Part shown: piece by piece, positions 52,717 to 61,493 of the stretch | Layout of the letters: each line of letters opens with the position of its first letter | Position numbering within the stretch: the first letter of the stretch is position 1 | Source of the DNA: Silanimonas sp044377035 | Lineage (GTDB): Bacteria; Pseudomonadota; Gammaproteobacteria; Xanthomonadales; Xanthomonadaceae | Direction of reading: 5' to 3' | Assembly: GCF_044377035.1 (NCBI RefSeq) | Contig: NZ_JBILJW010000016.1 | Coordinates: forward strand, 1-64,000 | Length of the DNA stretch: 64,000 nucleotides | Made by a program: the position numbers and the translations under genes | The notes under the pieces: generated by a model | Seen by the model: only the letters and a program-made list of their open reading frames with translations | What the model was told of the DNA's origin: nothing | The model's database searches: none

Positions 52717-54768
52717 TCACTCGGCGGGGTAGCCGAGGCGGACGGCCATCTCGCCGAGCGGCACGAACAGGGCCTTCATCGGCTCGGCGTACTGGCGCCA
52801 GCTGCCGGCGACGAAATCGGTCGGGCCGCCGTTCGGCGCCTTCGCCAGTGCCAGCGCAGCCGCCATGTCGGGGGCGTCCTCGAGGCCGAACGCGGCAACC
52901 AACTGCGCGGCGAGGGCCTCGGGATCGCGATCCAGCAGGTCGGCGTCGATGCGCACCACCTGCGTCGGGTTCGCGGCCTCGGCGGCCAGCAGCTGGTCGA
53001 GCTGGCGATGCAGCCACGCCGCCGCCACGGCGGGCGACGGGAAGGCGAAGCCGGCGGCGCTGCCCCAGGCCATCCAGTTCAGCAGCAGGTCGCGCGGGTC
53101 TCGCAGCACGGCGACGAGGGTCGTGCCGTGCAGGGTGGCTTGCGTCCAACCGTCCCAGAACGGCAGCGCGTCGATCAGGTTGGCCGGCTCGAGGCCCGCG
53201 GCCTCGAGCGGCTGCCGCCAGCGCGCGGCGGTGCCGGCGAGGGCATGGTCCGGTGCCGCGCGCAGCGGGTTGAAGCCGTCGTCGCGCATGGGCTGGCGGA
53301 AACGGTCGATCATCAGGCGATTCCGCCCCACCGGGATCAGCGCGGCATGCAGGCGCTCGACGCGGCTGCCCGGCAGGCCCCACAGCAGGCGGCCGGCGCC
53401 ACCATCCTCGGCCGGCGTGGCCTTGGCCGCCGGCTCGGGGTTCGGCAGCGGCAGGCCGAAGGCCGGGCCGCCCATCCACATGCGGCCCCAGGCGCGCAGG
53501 GCATCGTCGACGCGACCGGCGCGATGCAGGGCGTGCGCCTGCCAGCCTGACAGCGAGCGGGCCTGCTCGGGCGTGCTGGCGGCGGCCAGCAGGGCTTCCA
53601 TGCGCGCCACCGCGGCCTCCGGCATGAGCAGGGCCGTGGCGCGCGCGCGCAGCAGGGCGGCTTCGCGCAGGCGCGGCTCCGCGGCGAGGGCGCGCTCGGC
53701 ATAGGCGAGGGCGTCGCCCTGCCGGCCTTCGCGCTCGGCGAGAGTGGCGGCCACGTCGAGGGCGGCCGGGTGGTCGGGCGCGGCCTCGAGCCAGCGCTGC
53801 ACCAGCGCCGGTGCCTCGTCGATGGGCTGCAGGTTCAGCAGCAGGCGCCAAGCCAGCGCGAAGCCGGGATCGGCGACGACGCGGGTTTCCAGCGCCGCCA
53901 TCACCGCGGGCTGCCCCTCGGCCTGCCCCAGCAGCTGCATCGACAGCTCGAAGGCCTGGACGTGCTGCGGGAACACGGCGAGGACGGCGTCGAGGTCGGC
54001 GCGGGCGCCTTCGACCTGGCCAGCCGCCACGCGCAGCTGGGCGCGATTCCAATGTGCGGACGGCGTCCCCGCTTGGCGGACCCAGGCATCCGCGACGGCC
54101 AGCGCCTCACTGCCCTTGCCCTGGGCGTCGAGCGCGGCGATCAGCGGGGCGTGCAAGGCCGGCGACGCGTTGGTGAGGGCCAGCGCCTTGCGGAGGGTCT
54201 GCTCGGCGAAGGCGAAATGCTGGCGCTCGAGGAAGGCCACGCCCAATGCGGAGAGAACCATCGCGTCGTTCGGGGCGCGGTCAGCAGCCGCCGTCAGCAG
54301 GGTCAGCACGCGCTCGGCCTGGTCCGGCTGGCCGGCGGCCAGCATGGCCTCCAGCAGCAGGACGCGGGGGTGCTCGGCGTTGACGCGCTTGGCAAAGGCG
54401 ACATGACGCTCGGTATCGGTGCGGTCGCCACGGGCGAGCGCCAGATGGGCCAGCCCGATGTAGGCCTGGAACTGGTTCGGGTCCTGCACCAGGGCGCCGC
54501 TGAGGCTGGCTTCGGCTTTGGCCAGGTCGCCGCCCTGCAGGTCGAGGTAGCCGCGCAGGGTCATGAGGTCGGCCCGCTGCGGCGCGACGGCCAGGGCCTG
54601 GTCGAGGGCGGCACCGGCGCCGGCAAGGTCGCCCGCGGCGCCGCAGGCCTGGGCCAGCCAGAACAGGGCATCGGCGTTCTGCGGCTCGGCGGTGGTCCAA
54701 CGGGTGGCGGTCGCGAGCGCGGTCGCCGTGTCGCCGGCGCGCAGCGCGGTCATGACGTCTTGCAGCAT
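52717..54768 (-). CDS. TPR-repeat protein with sulfotransferase-like C-terminal domain
   Basis: A 683-residue fusion. Residues about 1-400 are tandem TPR helices (DALFWLAQACGAAGDLAGAGAALDQAL, AYIGLAHLALARGD and further units). Residues about 430-683 resemble a sulfotransferase domain: LLWGLPGSRVERLHAAL sits where the PAPS-binding loop is expected, followed by LMIDRFRQPM, the VLRDPRDLLLNWMAWG 3'-phosphate-binding segment and a C-terminal QYAEPMKALFVPLGEMAVRLGY. TPR-sulfotransferases are common in this bacterial group; acceptors are generally unknown. The PAPS loop departs from the usual GxxRSGTT, so catalytic activity is uncertain. Confidence 0.85.
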   Translation of the reverse strand: MLQDVMTALRAGDTATALATATRWTTAEPQNADALFWLAQACGAAGDLAGAGAALDQALAVAPQRADLMTLRGYLDLQGGDLAKAEASLSGALVQDPNQFQAYIGLAHLALARGDRTDTERHVAFAKRVNAEHPRVLLLEAMLAAGQPDQAERVLTLLTAAADRAPNDAMVLSALGVAFLERQHFAFAEQTLRKALALTNASPALHAPLIAALDAQGKGSEALAVADAWVRQAGTPSAHWNRAQLRVAAGQVEGARADLDAVLAVFPQHVQAFELSMQLLGQAEGQPAVMAALETRVVADPGFALAWRLLLNLQPIDEAPALVQRWLEAAPDHPAALDVAATLAEREGRQGDALAYAERALAAEPRLREAALLRARATALLMPEAAVARMEALLAAASTPEQARSLSGWQAHALHRAGRVDDALRAWGRMWMGGPAFGLPLPNPEPAAKATPAEDGGAGRLLWGLPGSRVERLHAALIPVGRNRLMIDRFRQPMRDDGFNPLRAAPDHALAGTAARWRQPLEAAGLEPANLIDALPFWDGWTQATLHGTTLVAVLRDPRDLLLNWMAWGSAAGFAFPSPAVAAAWLHRQLDQLLAAEAANPTQVVRIDADLLDRDPEALAAQLVAAFGLEDAPDMAAALALAKAPNGGPTDFVAGSWRQYAEPMKALFVPLGEMAVRLGYPAE

Positions 54769-54808
54769 GGGATTCCTCGGAAAGGGCGGCCGGCGTCGTG
54801 CCCGGCAA

Positions 54809-55834
54809 TCAGGAACCCGCGAGTGTACCGGCTCCGGCCGGGGCCGCCGAACCCAGCGCCGCGCGGAACCGGCTGCGGATCCAGCGCTCCGCGAAGCCGT
54901 CCAGCCGGGCGTTGAGGATGAAGCCGCAATGCCCGCCGTGCTCGGCGATCTCCAGCCGGGCCGTGGGCGGCAGCTGGAGGTCGTGGAAGTCCGCCACCGG
55001 GATCACCGGGTCGTCGGCGGCAGTCAGGATCGAGGCGGGCACCTGCAGGCCGGCCAGCCGGTCGCCGGCGATGGCGTAGCCGTCGAGGTAGGCCTCGAGG
55101 GTCGGGAACTCGGTGTACTGCTCGACGAGGAAGCGCGTGAGCCCGCGCATGTCGCGGTCGAGGTCGGCCGTCACGAAGCGGTGGCGGTCCGGGAAATGCC
55201 GGCGCTTGGCTTCGAGGGAGCGCCGCCACTTCTTCATGAAGTACCAGTGGTAGAGCGGAAAGCCGCTCTCCAGCGCACGCAGGCCGGATTCGCCGTGCAC
55301 CACCGGGCACACGGCCGCCGCGTGGGCGAGCCGCAGGCCGGCCGCGGGCGCGGCGCGCGCCACGCGCAGCGCGAAGTTGCCGCCCAGCGAGAACCCCGCC
55401 ACGAACCAGGGCAGCGCAGGCAGCTTCGACTGCGCGGACTTCGCCGCCTGCACGACTTCGTCGAGCCGGCAGGAGTGGAAGGGTTCCGGATTCAGGTGAT
55501 GCGTCTCGCCGTGGTCGCGGAAGTTGAGCTGCACCACGTCGATGCCGGCCTTCAGCAGGGCATTGGCGGTGTGGCGCACGTAGCTGGACCGGTGGCTGCC
55601 TTCCCAGCCGTGCAGCAGCAGGGCCACGCCCTGCGGCGGGCGGGCCGGAAGGGTCAGGTGGAAGGCCTGCAAGGTCGCCTCGCCGGCCGGCAGCAGCCAC
55701 TCTTCGATGCGCGGCGCCAGCGCGCGCAGCAGGCGTTCGCCGGCGAGGCGACGCGGTGGCGCGGCGGAAAGCAGCGACTGCACGTGGCCGTTGCGCAGCC
55801 AGGCGGGGGGGCGGTAATCGGAGACGGTCAGCAC
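54809..55834 (-). CDS. YheT-family alpha/beta hydrolase
   Basis: A 341-residue hydrolase. The N-terminal YRPPAWLRNGHVQSLL is the hallmark of the YheT/EMB8 group. It is followed by VALLLHGWEGSHRSSYVR (oxyanion), the nucleophile elbow FVAGFSLGGNFALR, LTAADDPVIPV (acid) and EHGGHCGFI (His). The substrate is unknown, likely an ester. It starts at a GTG. It lies between the TPR-sulfotransferase and plsC-like genes on the same strand. Confidence 0.92.
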   Translation of the reverse strand: MLTVSDYRPPAWLRNGHVQSLLSAAPPRRLAGERLLRALAPRIEEWLLPAGEATLQAFHLTLPARPPQGVALLLHGWEGSHRSSYVRHTANALLKAGIDVVQLNFRDHGETHHLNPEPFHSCRLDEVVQAAKSAQSKLPALPWFVAGFSLGGNFALRVARAAPAAGLRLAHAAAVCPVVHGESGLRALESGFPLYHWYFMKKWRRSLEAKRRHFPDRHRFVTADLDRDMRGLTRFLVEQYTEFPTLEAYLDGYAIAGDRLAGLQVPASILTAADDPVIPVADFHDLQLPPTARLEIAEHGGHCGFILNARLDGFAERWIRSRFRAALGSAAPAGAGTLAGS

Positions 55835-55892
55835 GGTGAGGCGACGGAGGGGCGTCGCTCAGAGCCTAATGCAGCGCGACCCGGGCTGCGCT

Positions 55893-56645
55893 CTAACGCG
55901 CCAAAGCCGCGGCGATCCGCTCGCGGCAGGCGTCGGCCATGCGCCGGCGGCCGTCCTCGCTGGGCGAGACCGGCTCGAGGAAATGCACCTCGGCCACCCG
56001 CGAGGGCTCACCGAGCAGGCGCACGAAGTTGCCCATGAAGGTCTCGTTCGGCGCGAACGCGACGATGGTCTGGGCGTCGCCGCCGGCGCCGTAGCGCAGC
56101 GCCACGGGCTGGGCCGGGACGTTGGCCAGCACGGCCGGCTGGAAAATGCGGGCGTGGAAGACGCCGAGGCCCTCGCCGGACGTGGTCCGCCCCTCGGGAA
56201 AGACGGCGACGGGGCGGCCTTCCTCCAAGCGCAGCACCATCTGGTGCATCACGCCATGCAGCGAATCCTGGCTGCCGCGGTGGTGGTAGATGGTGCCGCC
56301 GAGGCTGGCGAGCCAGCCCACCAGCGGCCACTTCTCGACCTCGGCCTTGGAAACGAAGCCGGCCCAGAGCTGGCTGTGGAACAGCTCGATGTCGATCCAG
56401 CTCACGTGGTTGGCCACGAACAGCACGGCGCCCGGCAGCGGCGTGCCGGTGCGCTTCACCGTGAAGCCGAACACCCGCATCAGCCCCGCCGACCAGCGGC
56501 GGATCATCCGGCCGTGCAGGCATTCGCCGTTCCAGGCCCAGCGCCGGCTGCCCGGGAACACCAGCACGGCCACCAGCATCGGCAGGAACACGCCGAGGTG
56601 GACCGCGAGAAACGGCAAGCGCCACAGGGTGCGGAGGGCGCGCAT
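55893..56645 (-). CDS. 1-acyl-sn-glycerol-3-phosphate acyltransferase (PlsC family)
   Basis: A 250-residue membrane-associated acyltransferase of phospholipid synthesis. The HX4D catalytic box is in FVANHVSWIDIELF, and FPEGRTTSGEGLGVF is the glycerol-phosphate-binding EGR box. The N-terminus has a hydrophobic helix (LPFLAVHLGVFLPMLVAVLVF). It is followed, three bases from its start, by the thioesterase gene, so the two are co-transcribed. It could be PlsC itself or one of the paralogues with other acyl acceptors (such as OlsA-like). Confidence 0.9.
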   Translation of the reverse strand: MRALRTLWRLPFLAVHLGVFLPMLVAVLVFPGSRRWAWNGECLHGRMIRRWSAGLMRVFGFTVKRTGTPLPGAVLFVANHVSWIDIELFHSQLWAGFVSKAEVEKWPLVGWLASLGGTIYHHRGSQDSLHGVMHQMVLRLEEGRPVAVFPEGRTTSGEGLGVFHARIFQPAVLANVPAQPVALRYGAGGDAQTIVAFAPNETFMGNFVRLLGEPSRVAEVHFLEPVSPSEDGRRRMADACRERIAAALAR

Positions 56646-56648
56646 CGC

Positions 56649-57092
56649 TCAGGCCTTGCGGACGGCGAGCGTCAGGCGGCTGGCGCAGACCAGCCGGCCC
56701 TGCTCGTCCTCGATGCGGATGTCCCAGACCTGCGTGCTGCGGCCAACGTGCAACGGGCGCGCGGTGCCAACGACCCAGCCCTCCGTCATCGCCCGCACGT
56801 GGTTGCAGTTGAGCTCGAGGCCCACCGCCTGGCCGGCGCCCTCCTCCATGCAGAGGTTGGCGGCGATGCTGGCGAGGGTCTCCGCCAGCAGGGCCGAACT
56901 GCCGCCGTGCAGCAGGCCGTAGGGCTGCTTCGTGCGGGCGTCGACGGGCATGCGCCCGCGCAGGAAGTCGGGGCCGAGCTCCGTGAGTTCGATGCCGAGA
57001 TGGCCGACCGCGCAGCCCTCACGCTGCGCGTTCAGCACGTCGATCGGCGGGCGGCGCCGGAAGGGGCCGCCCGATGACGCCTGAACCGCCAA
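56649..57092 (-). CDS. Hotdog-fold acyl-CoA thioesterase (PaaI/MenI-like)
   Basis: A 147-residue hotdog thioesterase: GCAVGHLGIELTELGPDFLRGRMPVDARTKQPYGLLHGGSSALLAETLAS carries the HGG motif and catalytic acid (Glu) of the YdiI/MenI/PaaI group, followed by LELNCNHVRA and GRSTQVWDIRIEDEQG. It hydrolyses a CoA thioester; the natural acyl group is unknown. The only start giving the full domain is the TTG at 57092, four bases past the upstream gene's stop. Confidence 0.88.
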   Translation of the reverse strand: MAVQASSGGPFRRRPPIDVLNAQREGCAVGHLGIELTELGPDFLRGRMPVDARTKQPYGLLHGGSSALLAETLASIAANLCMEEGAGQAVGLELNCNHVRAMTEGWVVGTARPLHVGRSTQVWDIRIEDEQGRLVCASRLTLAVRKA

Positions 57093-57096
57093 GGGG

Positions 57097-57705
57097 TCAG
57101 CGCACGTAGGTGCTGGGGCGCCAGACGTTCTTCAGGTAGCTGCGACGGCCGTAGCCCGAGCTGCTGCCGTAGCCCTGGCCTTCCTCACGCTCGCGGCGGC
57201 GGTGCATGCGGTTCTGCAGCTCTTCGCGGCGGCCTTCCAGCCAGTCGGCGCGGCCGACGCTGGCCGGCTGCACGCCGCGGCGCTCGGCCTCGGCCTGGCG
57301 GTATTCGCAGAAATCGTCGTAGGCCTCGAACTCGTGGCCGAGCTCGCGGACGCAGAGTTCGATGGCGATGGCGTCGTCGAGGAAGCCGAGCACCGGCACG
57401 TGGTCCGGAATGATGTCCTTCGGGTCGGCGAAGTAGGCCAACGCACCGATGACGCGCTTGGCATCCGATTCCGGCAGCGCCCAGCCCTCGTCCTTGACCA
57501 TCGCCACGAGGGTGTCGAGCTGGTCGAGGCGGTCGGCGATGAAGTCCGGCAGCTGGCTGGCCTGCGCCGTAGCGAGCAGGGCGGTGGCGGCAGCCATCAC
57601 GTCGGTGGCCGACTTGTGTTCGGCGGCGACGCGCGCGGCCTCGATGGCCTTGGTGAAGTGCTCGAGGTCGCGGTCGGAGAGTTGGATCGTCAGGGTCAGG
57701 GACAT
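57097..57705 (-). CDS. YkvA/DUF1232-type protein
   Basis: A 202-residue protein whose central segment (AKRVIGALAYFADPKDIIPDHVPVLGFLDDAIAIELCVREL) is the DUF1232/YkvA signature: a hydrophobic hairpin with DxIPD and a GxxDD loop. The C-terminus is basic and Gly/Tyr/Arg-rich (REEGQGYGSSSGYGRRSYL). Function is unknown; members are thought to associate with membranes. It is the first of a leftward run with the thioesterase and plsC-like genes. Confidence 0.85.
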   Translation of the reverse strand: MSLTLTIQLSDRDLEHFTKAIEAARVAAEHKSATDVMAAATALLATAQASQLPDFIADRLDQLDTLVAMVKDEGWALPESDAKRVIGALAYFADPKDIIPDHVPVLGFLDDAIAIELCVRELGHEFEAYDDFCEYRQAEAERRGVQPASVGRADWLEGRREELQNRMHRRREREEGQGYGSSSGYGRRSYLKNVWRPSTYVR

Positions 57706-57764
57706 GGCTGGCGCTGGGTGTGAGGGATCGCCGGGAGCCTAGGCGGGGGCCGTGGCGGCGTCAA

Positions 57765-59645
57765 TCACAAGATCGGCGTCAGGCCGGCGCCGAAGCCCGT
57801 GATGATGCGGGTGTAGATGCGCTTGCTGCCCACCTCGACCTCCGGGAAATCGCCGACGTCCTCCCAGCACTCGAAGAAACGCGGGTGGCCCCAGGGCAGC
57901 GGCTCGCAGCCGGGCCTGAGGGCGTAGCTGCGGGCATAGGGGAAGGGCCAGACCCACAGATCGAAGATGGGCAGCGCCTCGGAGAGCTTGCCGAGGCTGT
58001 AACTGAGGCCCGAGAGCAGGGGCGGCTTGGCACGCGGGGCGATCAGCCAGGCGTTCTCCGGGGCCATGTCGCGTTCAATGGCGTCCGCGAGCGCGTCGGC
58101 GAAGGCGGCGTCCTCGACCACCACCAGGCTCTCGGTGTTCCAGTGGTCGGAGCGCGGGTCGAAGTTGTGGGTGCCGACGATGCCGATCCGGCGGTCGATG
58201 ACGATCGACTTCGAATGCAGGCCCACGCGCACTCCCGCCCGGCGCAGCGGCACCGGGCCGTCGTTGCCGCCGCGGGTGGCGGAACCGAACAGCGGGAAGT
58301 CGGCGGCCGCCTGGGCGCCGAGGGCTCCCGTCGAGGCCGGGTCGATCGGTGTGTCGGTCGGGTAGGGCTTGTACTCGTGGATGGTGAAGCCGAGCTCGCG
58401 CAGGTAGGCCCGCTTGTATTTGTGGCTCATGGCGTAGACGGGGAAGGCATCCGTCGCCGCCAAGGAGTTGGTGGACACGCGCACAGTCGGCGCGTCGTCG
58501 CGCTCCTGCAGGTCGTGGAACAGTTCGCGCGCCGGTCGTGACATCACGAGATACGGCGTCTGCAGCAGCACGTCTTGGCGGGCGCCGGCGATGATGCCGC
58601 GCATCACCTGGCTGGCGTCGCGGCGCGCGGCCGCGCCGCTGGCGTGCTTCTCGGGGAGGTCGGCGATGAAGCGCACCGCGCCGACCTCGAACGTCGCGTC
58701 GCGCAGTCCGGCGCGCAGCGCGGCATCATCGGCGGCGGCCTGACGCATGGTGCCCAGGCGGCCCTCGTCGAGCCGATCGCGGAAATCCAGCCGCCCGGGC
58801 GGCGCGCCGCCGTCGCGGCGCCAGCGTTCCGCCACGTCCACCAGCCCCTCGGCGGGCACGCTGCGCTCGGCATCCCAGAAGAGATCGAACTCATCGCGCA
58901 TCGCGCGCGCCGCGGGCCCCGACACGACCAGATCGCGATCGCGGTAGTTGTAGACCGGGTCCCAATCGAAATAGCGGTCCTGCACGTTGCGGCCGCCGGT
59001 GATGGCCACCGCGTCGTCCACCACGAGGTTCTTGCCGTGCATGCGCTGGTTGAAGCGGCGGAAGCAGCAGACGATGCCGGCCGCGAACTGCAGCGGCTGC
59101 GTGCGCGCCTCGTCGAAAGTCGGGTTGTACAGGCGCAGCTCGAAGTTGCGGTGGTGGCTGGCGAGCGCCGCCTGCAGGTTCGGCTCCGAGAGGCCGTAGA
59201 GCTGGTCGAGCAGCACGCGCACGCGCACGCCGCGCTCGGCGGCATCGAGAAGGGCGTCGAGCACCAGCTGGCCGCTGTCGTCGAGTTCGAAGATGAAACT
59301 CTTCAGCTCGACGCGCTGCTGGGCCGAGCGGATCAAGGCGAGCCGCACGGCCAGGGCGTCGGGGCCGCGCTCCAGCAGCACCAGTTCGTGCCGCGGCGCT
59401 TCGGGCGTGGAGGCAGCGAGCTTCGCCAACCCGGCCTCGCGGAAGCTCGAGGGCGTGGCGCAGCGTTCGGGCAGGGCGCAATCCACGACCGAACTCCGCG
59501 CGGCGACCATCTCGGCGGCGATCGCCGCCCGCTCGGGCGCGGGCAGGCTCTGGCAGGCCGCCAGAACAAGGGCTGCGAGGGCCAGCGCACCCGCGCGCGC
59601 GCGCCGGGCGGCCGTGCCGCCGGGCCACGAGGGCACGGCGCTCAC
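57765..59645 (-). CDS. Phospholipase D-family lipoprotein (cardiolipin synthase-like)
   Basis: A 626-residue lipoprotein (lipobox LVLAAC) with two HKD motifs: RMHGKNLVVDDAVAITGGRN near residue 201 and GLHSKSIVIDRRIGIVGTHN near residue 477. The two-HKD layout makes it a complete phosphatidyltransferase or phospholipase D. Related exported proteins of about this length are annotated as cardiolipin synthase C-like (ClsC/YmdC). It starts at a GTG overlapping the stop of the yceI-like gene (GTGA), so the two are coupled and probably act in the envelope. Confidence 0.9.
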   Translation of the reverse strand: MSAVPSWPGGTAARRARAGALALAALVLAACQSLPAPERAAIAAEMVAARSSVVDCALPERCATPSSFREAGLAKLAASTPEAPRHELVLLERGPDALAVRLALIRSAQQRVELKSFIFELDDSGQLVLDALLDAAERGVRVRVLLDQLYGLSEPNLQAALASHHRNFELRLYNPTFDEARTQPLQFAAGIVCCFRRFNQRMHGKNLVVDDAVAITGGRNVQDRYFDWDPVYNYRDRDLVVSGPAARAMRDEFDLFWDAERSVPAEGLVDVAERWRRDGGAPPGRLDFRDRLDEGRLGTMRQAAADDAALRAGLRDATFEVGAVRFIADLPEKHASGAAARRDASQVMRGIIAGARQDVLLQTPYLVMSRPARELFHDLQERDDAPTVRVSTNSLAATDAFPVYAMSHKYKRAYLRELGFTIHEYKPYPTDTPIDPASTGALGAQAAADFPLFGSATRGGNDGPVPLRRAGVRVGLHSKSIVIDRRIGIVGTHNFDPRSDHWNTESLVVVEDAAFADALADAIERDMAPENAWLIAPRAKPPLLSGLSYSLGKLSEALPIFDLWVWPFPYARSYALRPGCEPLPWGHPRFFECWEDVGDFPEVEVGSKRIYTRIITGFGAGLTPIL

Positions 59646-60235
59646 GGCGCGGCCTCGAGGCGGATGGCGAAGTCGAAGCGGACGGAGTCCTTCACGGTGA
59701 AGCGGTAGGCCTGCATGCCGAAATCGCGCCGGCTCACCTCACCGCTGACGCGGATCGCGCAAGCCTGTCCGGGGGTATCGCATTCGGCGGGACGGAGCGC
59801 GAATTCTACGGGGCGCTCCCGGCCGCGAAGCTTCAGGCGGCCGCGGATCGATCCGCCTTCGTTCAGCCATGCGACGGGGAATTCGGCGGAGGCGAAGGCG
59901 ACGTCGGGGTGCGTTTCGGCATCGAGGAAGGCCGGCGAGCGCGTGAGCTTCGCCATCCACTCGGGGCCGGAGTATTCGACGGTGTCCGCGCGCAGGCGGA
60001 CATGCACCTCGCACTGGCCGTCCGGCCGGGGCACGAGTTCGCCCTCCACCGTGGCGAAGCGGCCTTCCGCCTTGACCGGGAGGCGAACGTCGACGACGAA
60101 ACGGGCATCACTTGCGGCGGCATCGATGCGGCCGCGACAGGGGCTGGCCGCGTCGGGTCCGTCGAGCCCGGGCGGTGGGGCCGCGGCGAGCGCCACGCCC
60201 CCCGCGAGGGCGAGCAGCAGTCCGCCTACGGCCAC
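59642..60235 (-). CDS. YceI-family periplasmic lipid-binding-like protein
   Basis: A 197-residue exported protein with a YceI lipocalin-like barrel: DARFVVDVRLPVKAEGRFATVEGEL, MAKLTRSPAFLDAETHPDVAFAS, IRGRLKLRGRERPVEFAL and SRRDFGMQAYRFTVKDSVRFDFAIRL. YceI proteins bind isoprenoid-type lipids in the periplasm. Its signal segment (GGLLLALAGGVALAAA) begins at a GTG. The start overlaps the 3' end of the sixA-like gene by 10 bases, and its stop overlaps the phospholipase gene. Two Cys pairs may form disulfides. Confidence 0.88.
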   Translation of the reverse strand: MAVGGLLLALAGGVALAAAPPPGLDGPDAASPCRGRIDAAASDARFVVDVRLPVKAEGRFATVEGELVPRPDGQCEVHVRLRADTVEYSGPEWMAKLTRSPAFLDAETHPDVAFASAEFPVAWLNEGGSIRGRLKLRGRERPVEFALRPAECDTPGQACAIRVSGEVSRRDFGMQAYRFTVKDSVRFDFAIRLEAAP

Positions 60236-60702
60236 CAGAACTGGGTGAGCGTGCCGATGCCGGGTTCGAGCGCGGCGCCGGCCGGCAGGCTCAAGCGCGC
60301 GATGCCGGCGGTGGGCATGCCCCGCGCATCGCCACTGATGCCGCTGTGCAGCAGTGCCACCACCTGCTCGAAGCCCGGGTTGTGGCCGACCATCAAGACG
60401 CTGTCGATGTCGGCGTGCTCGTCGAGCACGGCCATCAGCGTGCCGGGCGCGGCGTCATAGATGCGCGGCTCGTAGCGCACTTCGGCGTAGCCCAAGGTTT
60501 CGAGGACGCGTTCCAGCGTCTCGCGGGTGCGGCGCGCCGGCGAACAGAGCACGCGCGTCGGCTTCGCGTTGTGGGACTTCAACCACTGGGCCGCGGCTTC
60601 AGCCTCGGCCTGGCCACGCGGGGAAAGCGGGCGGTCGGCATCGGACTGGCCCGGCTGTGCGGGCTCGGCGTGGGCGTGGCGAAGGAGGATCAGGTCGCGC
60701 AT
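60226..60702 (-). CDS. sixA: SixA-like phosphohistidine phosphatase
   Basis: A 158-residue histidine phosphatase: LILLRHAHAEP carries the phospho-accepting His9, with LCSPARRTRETLERVL and VLMVGHNPGFEQVV (second His). The small size and lack of extra insertions match SixA, which removes phosphate from His of Hpt domains and of PTS proteins. An Hpt-containing hybrid kinase is encoded elsewhere in this window, but no direct link can be shown. It has a good AGGAAA ribosome site. Confidence 0.9.
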   Translation of the reverse strand: MRDLILLRHAHAEPAQPGQSDADRPLSPRGQAEAEAAAQWLKSHNAKPTRVLCSPARRTRETLERVLETLGYAEVRYEPRIYDAAPGTLMAVLDEHADIDSVLMVGHNPGFEQVVALLHSGISGDARGMPTAGIARLSLPAGAALEPGIGTLTQFWWP

Positions 60703-60715
60703 GGGTTTCCTTGGG

Positions 60716-61348
60716 TCAGGTGTGCTTCTTGATCCAGCGGTAGATGGCCGCGAAATCGTCCTGGTGTCCGCGCATCTGCTCGGAGCGGTAATCGTCGACG
60801 CAGCGCCCGAGCGCCGCGAGCAGCACGTAGGCCTGCGAATCGCGCAGCTGCGCCACCAACGGGTAGGGCCAGGACTGCAGTTGCTCGATGGCCTGCTGGC
60901 TCACCGAGGTCCAGGCCTTGACGCGGTTGGCGACGAGGCCGACCGGCAGCTTGCCCTTCTTGATACGCGGCACCTGCGCCAGCGTGTTCAGGAAAGGCAC
61001 GGTGGCTTCGATATCGATGGCCGAGGGCAGCACCGGCACGAGCACGACATCGGCGATCTCGAGGAAGGGCTCGAGGTCGTCGGCCATGGCGCCGGCCGGG
61101 GCGTCGATGACGATGCGCTCGGCATCCTCGGGCAGTTGTTTGCGGAAGGCGCGGGAATGGCCGTTGATGGGCAGCACCGCGGCGTCCATGTCGGCGCGCT
61201 TCTCGCACCAGCGGGTGGACGAGGCCTGCGGGTCGGCATCGACCAGCACCGTGGCCTTGCCGGCCACTGCGAAATGCCCGGCGAGCTGGGTGGAGAGCGT
61301 GGTCTTGCCGGCACCACCTTTGGAGCTGGCCACGAGGATCGTCTGCAT
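60716..61348 (-). CDS. ParA-like MinD/Mrp-family ATPase
   Basis: A 210-residue deviant-Walker ATPase: VASSKGGAGKTTLSTQLAGHF (P-loop with the signature Lys10), VLVDADPQASSTRW (Walker A' region) and VIDAPAGAMADDLEP. It is short, like orphan ParA proteins that position protein cargo such as chemotaxis arrays or the BcsQ/MipZ-type group, and has no ParB neighbour. Whether it sorts the chemoreceptors encoded elsewhere in the window is unknown. The sixA-like gene follows after 13 bases, so they may be co-transcribed. Confidence 0.85.
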   Translation of the reverse strand: MQTILVASSKGGAGKTTLSTQLAGHFAVAGKATVLVDADPQASSTRWCEKRADMDAAVLPINGHSRAFRKQLPEDAERIVIDAPAGAMADDLEPFLEIADVVLVPVLPSAIDIEATVPFLNTLAQVPRIKKGKLPVGLVANRVKAWTSVSQQAIEQLQSWPYPLVAQLRDSQAYVLLAALGRCVDDYRSEQMRGHQDDFAAIYRWIKKHT

Positions 61349-61456
61349 GAGCGCACCTACCTGTCGAGCCTGCCGGGGACTGTAGCAAGGCGGCGACGGC
61401 GGGGGACAGGGCCGGGGCCCGACGCTCGAACCGCGCGGACGGCGCAGGCCGCCCCG

Positions 61457-61462
61457 TACACT
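61457..61462 (+). promoter_or_regulatory. Candidate -10 element of the AAA+ ATPase gene
   Basis: TACACT lies 31 bases before the ATG at 61494 in the 145-base divergent gap with the ParA-like gene. No -35 consensus was recognised. Confidence 0.35.
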
Positions 61463-61493
61463 TCCGGGCTGTTTACCCGTGACTGCCCCCGGA

